Below are positions 23,136 to 30,111 of a stretch of DNA of 32,758 nt, one piece after another. The translations under genes were made by a program, and so were the position numbers. This stretch comes from Akkermansia sp. (lineage in GTDB: Bacteria; Verrucomicrobiota; Verrucomicrobiia; Verrucomicrobiales; Akkermansiaceae). The stretch is taken from assembly GCA_017546845.1 (NCBI GenBank), contig JAFYRS010000027.1:1-32758 (forward strand). The letters run 5' to 3'. Positions within the stretch are counted from its first letter, which is position 1; every line of letters begins with the position of its first letter. Below the pieces are notes generated by a model, which saw only the letters and a program-made list of their open reading frames with translations, searched no databases and was not told the origin of the DNA.

Positions 23136-23657
23136 TCAGAGTTTGGAGATAAGAACCAGTAACTTGCTGCCCATCAAGGCAGCGCGACGAAATACCGACG
23201 TATTGTAACGCTGGGCAGCGGTCGCCACCGTCTCGGCAGATTGCAGCAACTCCTGCATAGCGAGCATGCGCTCTGCGGTATGGGTATCGCCCTCCTGCTG
23301 CGCCGCTGCCAGGCATTCCTCCACCGCCAGAACAGCCCCCGCCGTCTCTCGGCGACGGCGTTCCTCCAGAATACGGCGGGCCATTTCCCACACATCGCAC
23401 TCAGCGCGGTAAAAACTGCGGCGGTCCCCCGGGCGGGATTCGCGGTACACCAGGTTGAAACTTTCCAGCTCGCGCAGACTGGTGCTCACATTCGAACGCG
23501 CCAGCTGCAATAGCTCGCACATCTCCTCAGCAGTCAGCGGAGATGTTGCCACATACAACAGACCATGCAGCATCGCCGTGGAACGCGGGATTCCCCAGCG
23601 GGTGCCCATATCGCCCCACCGGCGGATAAACTTCATCTGCGCCTCACTCAGCTGCAT
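23136..23657 (-). CDS. GbsR/MarR-family transcriptional regulator
   Basis: 173 residues with a winged helix-turn-helix (LTAEEMCELLQLARSNVSTSLRELESFNLVYRES, about 41-75) followed by a helical dimerisation region. The start MQLSEAQMKFIRRWGDMGTRWG and the R-x-GDRRSFY wing are typical of the GbsR/MarR group. The likely target is its own promoter and the adjacent SDR gene, because both carry the same palindrome. The inducer is unknown. ATG 23657 is fixed by a promoter ending six bases upstream. Confidence 0.9.
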   Translation of the reverse strand: MQLSEAQMKFIRRWGDMGTRWGIPRSTAMLHGLLYVATSPLTAEEMCELLQLARSNVSTSLRELESFNLVYRESRPGDRRSFYRAECDVWEMARRILEERRRRETAGAVLAVEECLAAAQQEGDTHTAERMLAMQELLQSAETVATAAQRYNTSVFRRAALMGSKLLVLISKL

Positions 23658-23663
23658 ACGCGT

Positions 23664-23691
23664 ATTTTCTGAAATTTCAGAAATTTGTCAA
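23664..23691 (-). promoter_or_regulatory. Promoter of the GbsR/MarR regulator
   Basis: Minus strand TTGACA (23686-23691, perfect), 16 bases, GAAAAT (23664-23669), six bases to ATG 23657. The spacer and -10 are covered by the palindrome at 23666-23683. Confidence 0.6.
23666..23683. promoter_or_regulatory. Perfect 18-bp palindromic operator
   Basis: TTTCTGAAATTTCAGAAA, a perfect inverted repeat lying between the -35 and -10 of the regulator promoter. This is the classic site for autorepression by a dimeric winged-helix repressor. A near copy lies ahead of the SDR gene at 23102. Confidence 0.75.
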
Positions 23692-23833
23692 GTCTATATT
23701 TATCCTACGCTTAATACATTTCAGGTTTAACACTTACCATTATGCTACAGAATAGCGCAGTTAATCCGCCCTCTCCAGCCCACCTTATTACATATTTATA
23801 CAGCTTAGAATTAAACAATTACACAAAACCCCA

Positions 23834-23862
23834 TTGACGCCACGCTGGATATTTGTTAGATA
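23834..23862 (+). promoter_or_regulatory. Predicted promoter of the beta-barrel gene
   Basis: TTGACG (23834-23839), 17 bases, TAGATA (23857-23862). An ATG at 23866 is too close to the -10 to be within the transcript, so translation likely begins at ATG 23890. The upstream stretch 23692-23833 is AT-rich with no gene seen. Confidence 0.55.
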
Positions 23863-23889
23863 AAGATGCACGGGCTAACCCGGTCAGCC

Positions 23890-24648
23890 ATGTCTCGTAT
23901 ATCTGCCTTTCTCCTCTCCCTGTTCTGCCCTTCCTATGTCCTCCATGCCGGAGAACCGGAAATCATCGACATCGTTGAACAACAGTACACGACACCGCAC
24001 TTCACACTTGCCGCAACAGGCGGCACCCAGGGCCTTGGCATGAGCATCGGCTATCGTTTCAATCCTTACCTCGGCATGCGCCTGCGCGGCGCCACCATCG
24101 GCTATGACTGCACCGAAACCTGGGGCAACCAGCACACCCGCCTCAACCTCAACGGCGACAACGCCGGTTTCCTCGTCGACATCTACCCCTTCGGCGGCAA
24201 GTTCTACCTCACCGCCGGCCTCACCTTCTGCGAAAGCACCATGCGCTACCGCGCCCGCTTCTCCCGAGGCCTGGGCGAGGACTGCCACATCCAGATGGGA
24301 GGCTTCCACTTCGAACTCCGCGATGACAACGAAGGCGAACTCTCCGGCAAATACAGCTGGAACAAACTACAGCCCTACATCGGTATCGGCTACACCGATA
24401 CCCTCATCGACGGATATCCGCTCTACTACTCGCTCGACCTCGGCATCAACTACATGGGCAGCGGCAAGTTCAGCAGCTCCAACAAAGGCCACTTCGTCTG
24501 CCAGGACCCGCAATGGCTCACCATCAGTGATGCAACCGATGAGCAGATTAACGCCGCCATGCGCCGCGAAGGCCGCGACTTCTTCCGCTTCGCCGAGCGC
24601 CTCCGCATCTACCCCGTCCTCCAGCTATCCGTCGGCCTGCAATTCTAA
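23890..24648 (+). CDS. Secreted outer-membrane beta-barrel-like protein
   Basis: About 252 residues with a signal peptide (MSRISAFLLSLFCPSYVLHA) and alternating aromatic/glycine strands: FTLAATGGTQGLGMSIGYRF, GFLVDIYPFGGKFYLTAGLTF, YIGIGYTDTLIDGY, YYSLDLGINYMGSG, ending in LQLSVGLQF with terminal Phe. This pattern and length match small eight-stranded OmpA/OmpW-like barrels. The function is unknown. Translation is predicted from ATG 23890 because an upstream ATG lies at the promoter. Directly after the stop comes an array of four hairpins. Confidence 0.75.
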   Translation: MSRISAFLLSLFCPSYVLHAGEPEIIDIVEQQYTTPHFTLAATGGTQGLGMSIGYRFNPYLGMRLRGATIGYDCTETWGNQHTRLNLNGDNAGFLVDIYPFGGKFYLTAGLTFCESTMRYRARFSRGLGEDCHIQMGGFHFELRDDNEGELSGKYSWNKLQPYIGIGYTDTLIDGYPLYYSLDLGINYMGSGKFSSSNKGHFVCQDPQWLTISDATDEQINAAMRREGRDFFRFAERLRIYPVLQLSVGLQF

Positions 24649-24649
24649 G

Positions 24650-24737
24650 TCCGCCGCCCCGCGGCGGATATCGTCTTGCGCCCCGCGCAAGATATCGTCC
24701 ACGCGCAGTGTGGATATCGTCCGCGCAGCGGATATCG
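24650..24737 (+). repeat. Array of four hairpins separated by TATCG
   Basis: Four stem-loops in a row, each followed by the identical linker TATCG. They are 24650-24668 (8-bp stem TCCGCCGC, loop CCC), 24674-24692 (8-bp stem TCTTGCGC, loop CCC), 24698-24714 (7-bp stem TCCACGC with one G-T, loop GCA) and 24720-24732 (5-bp stem TCCGC, loop GCA). The stem sequences differ but each pairs with itself, and all begin with T and end with A. The array starts one base after the barrel gene stop. It could stabilise or end that mRNA, or be a mobile palindromic element. Confidence 0.85.
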
Positions 24738-24783
24738 TTCCCTTTTCCGCTTTTCTCCAATATCCCCACATTCATTGGGAAAC

Positions 24784-24827
24784 AAAAAAGCCCGCCATAC
24801 ATCCGCAGTGTGGACGCATGGCGGGCT
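24784..24827 (-). terminator. Terminator of the Sel1/TPR gene
   Basis: AGCCCGCCAT (24789-24798) pairs with ATGGCGGGCT (24818-24827), with six T on the minus strand after it. The loop contains TCCGC-AGT-GTGGA, a small hairpin resembling units of the neighbouring array. Confidence 0.85.
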
Positions 24828-24837
24828 GTAAAATCGC

Positions 24838-25953
24838 TTACTCTGCCGGGCTGAGCAAGGAATCCAGCATCTGCTGCGTGGTGGCGATATTGCCCTCCAC
24901 CACAGCATCCCCTTCCTCGACATACTCACGAGCCAGCTGCAGGTACTCCTTCACCCGCTCCACATCAGGCTCCGCGCCCTCATTCTCAAGATAACGGACA
25001 GCCAGAAGCGAGCAGCTGAAGGCATCCTTCAGAGCCGCCCCACCCAGCCAGAATTCCTCAGCCTTCTGCACATCGGGCCGCAGTCCTTCACCATAATAAT
25101 AACATGCCCCCAGATACGGCAGCGCACGGGTATCACCCATCTCCAGCGCACGCTGGAAATAATCCACCGCCCGCTTGTAATTACGGCGCGTTCCCACACC
25201 CTCATAATAAGAAAGTCCGACCATGAACATACCCTCGGCATCGCCCAGGTTCGCCGCCTTCTGGAAATAACGCAGCGCAATCTCGTGGTCAATCCGGCTC
25301 ATCCCTGCCCCGGTGGCATAATGGCGAGCCAGCTCCATGCAGCACTCCGCATCAGCGGGATTCAGCCGGTGCAGCTTCTGGAAACATTTTACGGCAGCGG
25401 CATCATCCCCCAGCTCCTGGCACACCGAGCCCAGCAAATCATACACAGGCGCACTCGGATTCACCCGCTCCGCGCGCTCCAGAAGCTCACGCAATTCGGC
25501 ATACGGCGTTTCATCCTCCTCGCGCCCCAGCAGCACGCGGGCCAGATAGAACGCGCAGCCCTCATTGCCGCACTCCAGCGCCTTACGATAATGCTCCTCC
25601 GCCAGCTTATCATCCGCCAGGCCCGGAAGCCCCGGCTCGTAAAGCATACCCAGCATACAGTGCGCATCCCCCGGCGCCTCAGCCAGCAACTCCTCCGCCC
25701 ACTGCACCAGCCGCTGCCAGTCGCAATCGGCAGCATCACCATTCATCGCCCAGGCAAAATAACACCGCCGCGCCTGCGTATTCCCCTTCTCCACCAGCGC
25801 ATTCAGCCATTCAAGCGGCGCACCCTCCAGCGGTGCCGCCGTCTCCATCACAATCACCTGGATAAACTCCAGCTGCGCCTCCTTATCCCCCGCCATCCCC
25901 CGGCGATACAACTCATTCAGATAATCCTCTATCGTGTTACGCTTCTTAGCCAT
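24838..25953 (-). CDS. Sel1-like / TPR repeat protein
   Basis: 371 residues without signal peptide, made of helical repeats. Sel1-type units are clear at about 105-125 (CMLGMLYEPGLPGLADDKLAEEHYRKALE pattern), 215-235, 255-275 (MFMVGLSYYEGVGTRRNYKRAVDYFQRAL) and 290-310 (LPYLGACYYYGEGL). Such proteins are scaffolds for protein-protein contacts; the partner is unknown. The start ATG 25953 lies six bases after a -10 box. A strong terminator follows the gene, so it is a single-gene unit. Confidence 0.88.
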   Translation of the reverse strand: MAKKRNTIEDYLNELYRRGMAGDKEAQLEFIQVIVMETAAPLEGAPLEWLNALVEKGNTQARRCYFAWAMNGDAADCDWQRLVQWAEELLAEAPGDAHCMLGMLYEPGLPGLADDKLAEEHYRKALECGNEGCAFYLARVLLGREEDETPYAELRELLERAERVNPSAPVYDLLGSVCQELGDDAAAVKCFQKLHRLNPADAECCMELARHYATGAGMSRIDHEIALRYFQKAANLGDAEGMFMVGLSYYEGVGTRRNYKRAVDYFQRALEMGDTRALPYLGACYYYGEGLRPDVQKAEEFWLGGAALKDAFSCSLLAVRYLENEGAEPDVERVKEYLQLAREYVEEGDAVVEGNIATTQQMLDSLLSPAE

Positions 25954-25959
25954 ACCCGG

Positions 25960-25989
25960 AGTTTATCTTATCCCGCCGGGAAAGGTCAA
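25960..25989 (-). promoter_or_regulatory. Promoter abutting the Sel1/TPR gene
   Basis: Minus strand TTGACC (25984-25989), 18 bases, TAAACT (25960-25965), six bases to ATG 25953. Confidence 0.55.
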
Positions 25990-26095
25990 ACCTTTTCTTT
26001 GCACGCCCCCTGTTACAAGCTTGCCTTCTCCCCTGATTCTGCTACCATACACATCATCAGGGATGAGAAAGCGACCATTCCCCGCAACGCCCGCC

Positions 26096-26407
26096 ATGGA
26101 TTTACGCTTCAACACCGCCCTGATTCAAGGCTACAAAAGCCCCGCCCAGCAAGCCCGCATCCTCACCGAAGACTGGCTTGCCCGCAACATGTACTGCCCC
26201 ATCTGCGGCGCCGTCTCCCTCCACAAAGCTGAGACCAACGCCCCGGTAAAGGACTATGTATGCGACCATTGCAAGGCACAGTACGAGCTGAAAAGCAAGC
26301 GCGCCACCACAGACAAATACCGCACCAAGCTCAACGATGGGGTCTATAGCACCATGATAGACCGCATCACCTCGCTTGATAATCCCAGTTTTTTCTTGCA
26401 AATGTGA
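26096..26407 (+). pseudogene. Truncated DpnI restriction endonuclease
   Basis: 103 residues matching the N-terminal part of DpnI, the endonuclease that cuts GATC only when adenine is methylated. Recognisable pieces are KSPAQQARILTEDW, CPICG with CDHC (zinc-type Cys pairs), the catalytic series D-x-VCDHCKAQYELKSK (Asp, Glu-x-Lys) and LNDGVYSTM. The match stops at NPSFF; DpnI has about 254 residues, so roughly 60% including the rest of the catalytic domain and the C-terminal winged helix is gone. An in-frame ATG at 26063 could extend it by eleven residues. Base composition is host-like, unlike the AT-rich DNA that begins right after it. It is very likely non-functional. Confidence 0.88.
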
Positions 26408-26470
26408 CCTACTATAGATTCTAAGCCTATTTGCATTGGGGCTCTCGCAGTTGTATGCCATGAAGAAAAA

Positions 26471-27049
26471 CTATATCTTCCATTGTTCTGGATATTTATC
26501 GCCTTTTTTCCCCTTTATTTTCTCTATTAAATCACTTTTTGTTCTCTTTTCTCGCTCTACTAGACGTTCTTCAAAAACGAGTTTTAAATTTTTACTTTCT
26601 ATCTTCATATAATCAAATTGAACATATAAATAATTTGCTATACATGATATAGACAAAGAGCAAGAAAGGTTAAATACTAACGATGTAATTGATGGGCACA
26701 TTTTTTCCACAATCACACCTATAATCATTACTACGGTTGTAAGAAGCCCCAAGATAATCAAAAGAGTAAGCCTCAAACTTGCCCCCTCCTGCTCACCTAA
26801 ATGTTCTTCTATATACTGTTTGGTTAATGGACAACTTTTAGCGAACAGTACATTATACTCTGCCAATTTCGTACGCAAATTTTGGATAGCACCTACCATT
26901 ATTGCTGCTATAACACCACCATACTCGAAATATGTCGTTGTTAACTGTTCTTCGCGTTCGATAAACATGCACAAAAGGACAAATATTAAAAGAGGAATGC
27001 CGCAACATCCCCACATCCGAACGTTCATCATTACCTGCCCCACTTTCAT
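26471..27049 (-). CDS. Four-helix membrane protein, unknown
   Basis: 192 residues with hydrophobic helices at about 14-30, 42-58, 92-116 and 120-146, followed by a charged, probably coiled tail (ERLVEREKRTKSDLIEKIKGKK). It starts at ATG 27049, which overlaps the previous stop (ATGA) and has a strong GGAGGGG Shine-Dalgarno six bases upstream. Family not recognised. It is translationally coupled to the unknown 332-residue gene, which itself follows the DpnII nuclease, so all three probably share a transcript. A membrane effector of a defence module is one possibility; this rests on context only. Confidence 0.75.
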   Translation of the reverse strand: MKVGQVMMNVRMWGCCGIPLLIFVLLCMFIEREEQLTTTYFEYGGVIAAIMVGAIQNLRTKLAEYNVLFAKSCPLTKQYIEEHLGEQEGASLRLTLLIILGLLTTVVMIIGVIVEKMCPSITSLVFNLSCSLSISCIANYLYVQFDYMKIESKNLKLVFEERLVEREKRTKSDLIEKIKGKKGDKYPEQWKI

Positions 27050-28044
27050 ACAAGCCCCTCCATAATAAGAGAATTCAGCCATCGCGCTATCATCTCTTGC
27101 CCGTTTTCCTGAACCCATACCCCATCTTTGGTTTTCACCGAAATTAGAGCCTTGGCTTGAAGTTCATTTCCAGTCATCGTATTATTGTCAGAAAAATGTA
27201 CTGTCGTTTTTCTTAATTCAGACGGCGTCAATTTGCCCAGAAATGCCTTCAACGCCTCTATCTTCTCCCCTTTCGAACCTCTCCCTAAAGTTACAGTCAG
27301 TCCCATATTGCAATTTTTCATTGCATTAGCAAACTTTGCCCTAAGAAAAGGATCTCTTGGTAATCTATTTTCGAGAATAGAGTGCATCTGAAAATCGAGT
27401 TCTTCTTTCTCAGAAGAATGACCAAATTTATAAACGAATTTGGAAACATCCTTAAATTGAAGTACAACAGTTGGATCAACAATGAAAACTTTTTCAGTAT
27501 GAATGACCGCTTCATGAGCTAAAATCTTTGCCTTAGATTTCAACAACCATTCGATGAAGGTACGAAGCCGTTCTTCTGCGCCTGAATAATCAGAAAAATA
27601 TGCCAAATGCTCACCGCAAACAGCAAAACAGATAAGATTTTCAGCAGGATCAACATTCTGAATATCATGCTCTTTTCCCTCATGAACTACAGGTTGAGCA
27701 GGCACCACATACACTCCCTTTTCATCCTTCTTTTTTCCAGGAACCTGTTTCCCAGTTTTGGACGCAAAGAGGAGCGCAGTAATGCAGCCAGCATATTCGC
27801 AAAATTGGTTACTCGGAATAGACAATGCCAATTTTGCTCCCGCAACATCCAAATCTCGTTCTATAACTTCAGTCGGCTGTGCCTGCGCTACAGCCAATTT
27901 TAATAGCTCTTCCAAACTCCTGTCTTCATATCCAGGCATTCCCGATAACAATGGGGGTTGCTGCACAATAAATTTTATATAGTGTGCTCTTTTCTTTATG
28001 ATTTTCCTCATATCTACACCCAGCTTACCTTTATTGTGAATCAT
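27046..28044 (-). CDS. Unknown protein downstream of the DpnII nuclease
   Basis: 332 residues, soluble, no signal peptide. The N-terminal part contains YIKFIVQQPPLLSGMPGYEDRSLEEL. A middle part (NLICFAVCGEHLAYFS, RTFIEWLLKSKAKILAHEAVI) and a C-terminal part (GLTVTLGRGSKGEKIEALKAFLGKLTPSEL, TVHFSDNNTMTGNELQAKALI) look well folded. I cannot name the family and see no nuclease, ATPase or methylase motif. It starts 23 bases after the DpnII nuclease stop on the same strand and is coupled to the membrane protein that follows. An in-frame ATG at 28011 is an alternative start. Confidence 0.75.
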   Translation of the reverse strand: MIHNKGKLGVDMRKIIKKRAHYIKFIVQQPPLLSGMPGYEDRSLEELLKLAVAQAQPTEVIERDLDVAGAKLALSIPSNQFCEYAGCITALLFASKTGKQVPGKKKDEKGVYVVPAQPVVHEGKEHDIQNVDPAENLICFAVCGEHLAYFSDYSGAEERLRTFIEWLLKSKAKILAHEAVIHTEKVFIVDPTVVLQFKDVSKFVYKFGHSSEKEELDFQMHSILENRLPRDPFLRAKFANAMKNCNMGLTVTLGRGSKGEKIEALKAFLGKLTPSELRKTTVHFSDNNTMTGNELQAKALISVKTKDGVWVQENGQEMIARWLNSLIMEGLV

Positions 28045-28067
28045 TAATCAATCTCTGTATTTTAGCC

Positions 28068-28931
28068 CTACTCGTGAGTTGTGTCGATTGAATCACCACT
28101 ATACACGTCTTGTATATCTGCTATGTTAAACAAATACTCCAGCTCATTAAACGTCTCTTCCAGATTCCGGCGGGCGGATTTCCAACCAGCACCGTCTGTT
28201 ATCCAAACGAATTCCACGCCTTGGATTTTCTTTACCTCCTGAGCAAGTAGTTTATAGCTGCGAGCCGTTTCATTGAGTTTCGAGCCACCCGAGGTATAGA
28301 AATTTGTTTCTATCAGGTAGATTACACCGGAGTGGTCTACAACGAAATCAAATCGCTTGGTACTGATACCATCACCAGAAAGAGCACTCAAATCCAAATT
28401 CCATTTTTTCTCGACCTCCTGGAGATACATTTCCTTGTAATAGGTGTAACCACCGCGCTGAAGGTATTTCTCCACTAAATCCTCCATTTGGTGACCACCG
28501 CGGTTTTTGCGACCATTGCTATCAAGCCCCACTTCTACACCTGTAACATAATCTTTCAGATTGCTGATGATATGGTTGCTGATTAGGTCAAATAATCCCG
28601 TTTTCTCCATAAAGTCGGCATATTGTTCGGGTGTACATGACTGCGTATTGGAGAAGTCGTACCACATTGCACCTTCTTCATCCTGGGCGTAAATTTCCAT
28701 CTGGCGACAGGCTAACAGAATGGGGACACATCTAAGAGTCTTAGGGTACTCCTCCACTAATTTCAAAAACTCCCCACGAATATTTTCCACTCCTATCAGA
28801 GAATTGAGGATATTTAACTCAATGCGAACGCTATCAACGTTATCGTACACCTTCTGAAAATCGACATAGTAAGAATAACTATTAATACTGCTCCGCATTG
28901 TTGCAAGCCATTCGGAAAAGTTTCGTTTCAT
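28068..28931 (-). CDS. Type II restriction endonuclease, DpnII/MboI family (GATC)
   Basis: Nuclease of 287 residues that cuts unmethylated GATC. It begins MKRNFSEWLATM, like DpnII. It has family blocks LNILNSLIG, YVTGVEVGLDSNGRKNRGG (about 128-146), the active-site series RFDFVVDH...YLIETNFY (Asp195, Glu208-x-Asn210) and GSKLNETARSYK (217-227), and VWITDGAGW. Full length and intact. ATG 28931 is chosen from the family alignment and from a promoter ending six bases before it. In pneumococcus the nuclease gene follows the methylases on one strand; here it is divergent from them. It probably shares its transcript with two unknown genes. Confidence 0.95.
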   Translation of the reverse strand: MKRNFSEWLATMRSSINSYSYYVDFQKVYDNVDSVRIELNILNSLIGVENIRGEFLKLVEEYPKTLRCVPILLACRQMEIYAQDEEGAMWYDFSNTQSCTPEQYADFMEKTGLFDLISNHIISNLKDYVTGVEVGLDSNGRKNRGGHQMEDLVEKYLQRGGYTYYKEMYLQEVEKKWNLDLSALSGDGISTKRFDFVVDHSGVIYLIETNFYTSGGSKLNETARSYKLLAQEVKKIQGVEFVWITDGAGWKSARRNLEETFNELEYLFNIADIQDVYSGDSIDTTHE

Positions 28932-28937
28932 AATGTT

Positions 28938-28966
28938 AGTATAACGCACGAGATACGGTTATGCAA
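28938..28966 (-). promoter_or_regulatory. Promoter abutting the DpnII nuclease gene
   Basis: Minus strand TTGCAT (28961-28966), 17 bases, TATACT (28938-28943), six bases to ATG 28931. The first transcribed base is predicted to be the A of the start codon. No GATC lies inside it, so methylation control is not evident. Confidence 0.65.
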
Positions 28967-29093
28967 ACCCAATTCAGGAGGTGACAAAAAAAATAACCCC
29001 AAAAAATAATCCGATTCAACGCTCGGCGCTATCCTTTTCGCCCATTCTTCTGTCCTTGTACAAACAAAAAACCGACATGACCACGCCAAAAGC

Positions 29094-29121
29094 TTGATTG
29101 TATCGTTCTTTCTGGTAAACT
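29094..29121 (+). promoter_or_regulatory. Possible promoter of the DpnII methylase operon
   Basis: TTGATT (29094-29099), 16 bases, TAAACT (29116-29121), giving a leader of about 39 bases. It is divergent from the nuclease promoter; the region between (28967-29093) holds no gene that I see. Confidence 0.4.
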
Positions 29122-29165
29122 GCCTTTACTATGCAGGCTCCAACTGCCGTGCATTGCACCAAAAT

Positions 29166-30095
29166 ATGCCTAACGCAAAGCCATTCATTAAATGGGTAGG
29201 AGGAAAGGGTCAGTTGATCAACCAACTGGATTCCTTGCTTCCACATGATTTCCAGAAATGGGACGATGTTACCTACATTGAACCTTTTGTGGGAGGCGGA
29301 GCCATGCTCTTTCATTTGCTGAGCCATTACCCCAATATCAAGCGTGCCGTTATCAATGACATCAACAAGGATTTGACCACGTGCTACGAGATAGTACGCG
29401 ACAAACCACAAGAGTTGATTAGCGCGCTTAAAGACATCCAATCAGAATACGACAGTCTGCTCAAAGATACATTCCGCCAGGAGTTTTACTATCGCATGCG
29501 CGATCGGTTCAACACAAAAGCGCTGGATGCATTAGAAAACACTGTGCTGTTTTTCTTCCTGAACAGAACCTGTTTCAATGGTCTCTATCGTGTCAACAAA
29601 AAAGGAGGATTTAACGTACCTTTCGGCAAATATGAAAGCCCCTCATTTTGCAATGAAGAAGTCATTTACGCTGACAGCAAATTGTTGCAGAACGTCGAAA
29701 TTCTGAATGGCGATTTTGAGGAGACTTTCCACAAAATCAACGGCAAAACGCTTTTCTACTTCGACCCGCCCTATCGTCCCCTGAGCAATACCTCCAGCTT
29801 CAACAGCTACAGCAAGGAAGATTTCAACGATTCCGCACAGATTCGATTGAAAGAATTCTGTGACCGCATCCATGAAGCAGGCGCACATTTCATGCTCAGC
29901 AATTCCGATGTCCGCGGTAAAGACATCCACGACACCTTTTTTGATGACTTATACTCCGCGTACAGCATCGAAAGAGTTTGGGCGTCCCGATGCGTTAACT
30001 CCAATGTCTCGAAGCGAGGTAAGCTAACTGAAATTCTTGTGCGAAGCTATCAGACATCCAAGCAGCTGTACACAGAATTATCCCTCAATTACTAA
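29166..30095 (+). CDS. DNA adenine methylase, Dam/M.DpnIIA type (GATC)
   Basis: N6-adenine methyltransferase of 309 residues protecting GATC sites. It has the alpha-group order of motifs: FIKWVGGKGQLI (motif X, 7-18), EPFVGGGAM (motif I, 39-47) and FYFDPPYRPLS (motif IV, DPPY at 200-203), with LFFFLNRTCFNGLYRVN between, as in Dam and DpnM. Start ATG 29166 gives the usual N-terminus; the frame is open upstream to 29094 without a suitable start. The second methylase follows 16 bases later, so they form an operon. All catalytic residues are present. Confidence 0.95.
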   Translation: MPNAKPFIKWVGGKGQLINQLDSLLPHDFQKWDDVTYIEPFVGGGAMLFHLLSHYPNIKRAVINDINKDLTTCYEIVRDKPQELISALKDIQSEYDSLLKDTFRQEFYYRMRDRFNTKALDALENTVLFFFLNRTCFNGLYRVNKKGGFNVPFGKYESPSFCNEEVIYADSKLLQNVEILNGDFEETFHKINGKTLFYFDPPYRPLSNTSSFNSYSKEDFNDSAQIRLKEFCDRIHEAGAHFMLSNSDVRGKDIHDTFFDDLYSAYSIERVWASRCVNSNVSKRGKLTEILVRSYQTSKQLYTELSLNY

Positions 30096-30111
30096 TCTGC
30101 ACAATTCGAAA

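Noticed and set aside
23866..23889. ATG 23866 as start of the beta-barrel protein
   Set aside because: It lies three bases after a well-spaced -10 box, so it would be upstream of the transcript start. ATG 23890 gives a cleaner signal peptide.
24650..24737. CRISPR-like appearance of a regularly repeated GATATCGTC
   Set aside because: Unit length is only 18-24 bases, the conserved part is five bases, and the variable parts are self-complementary stems, so this is a hairpin array and not repeat-spacer DNA.
24104..24994. Long open frame (about 296 codons) running through the beta-barrel gene in another frame
   Set aside because: Its translation is a low-complexity Ser/Thr/Ala mixture produced by GC-rich codons, while the other frame has a signal peptide and barrel strands.
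28977..28985. AGGAGGTGA on the plus strand, a perfect Shine-Dalgarno sequence in the gap between the DpnII nuclease and methylase genes, with a GTG-initiated 35-codon frame
   Set aside because: The GTG lies inside the Shine-Dalgarno itself, leaving no spacing. The peptide is unremarkable, and it lies far upstream of the methylase start. It is probably chance.
29211..29222. Palindrome GTTGATCAAC containing GATC near the start of the Dam-like methylase gene as a methylation switch
   Set aside because: It lies inside the coding sequence, 45 bases past the start. GATC sites are expected to occur by chance, and the promoters of the block hold none.
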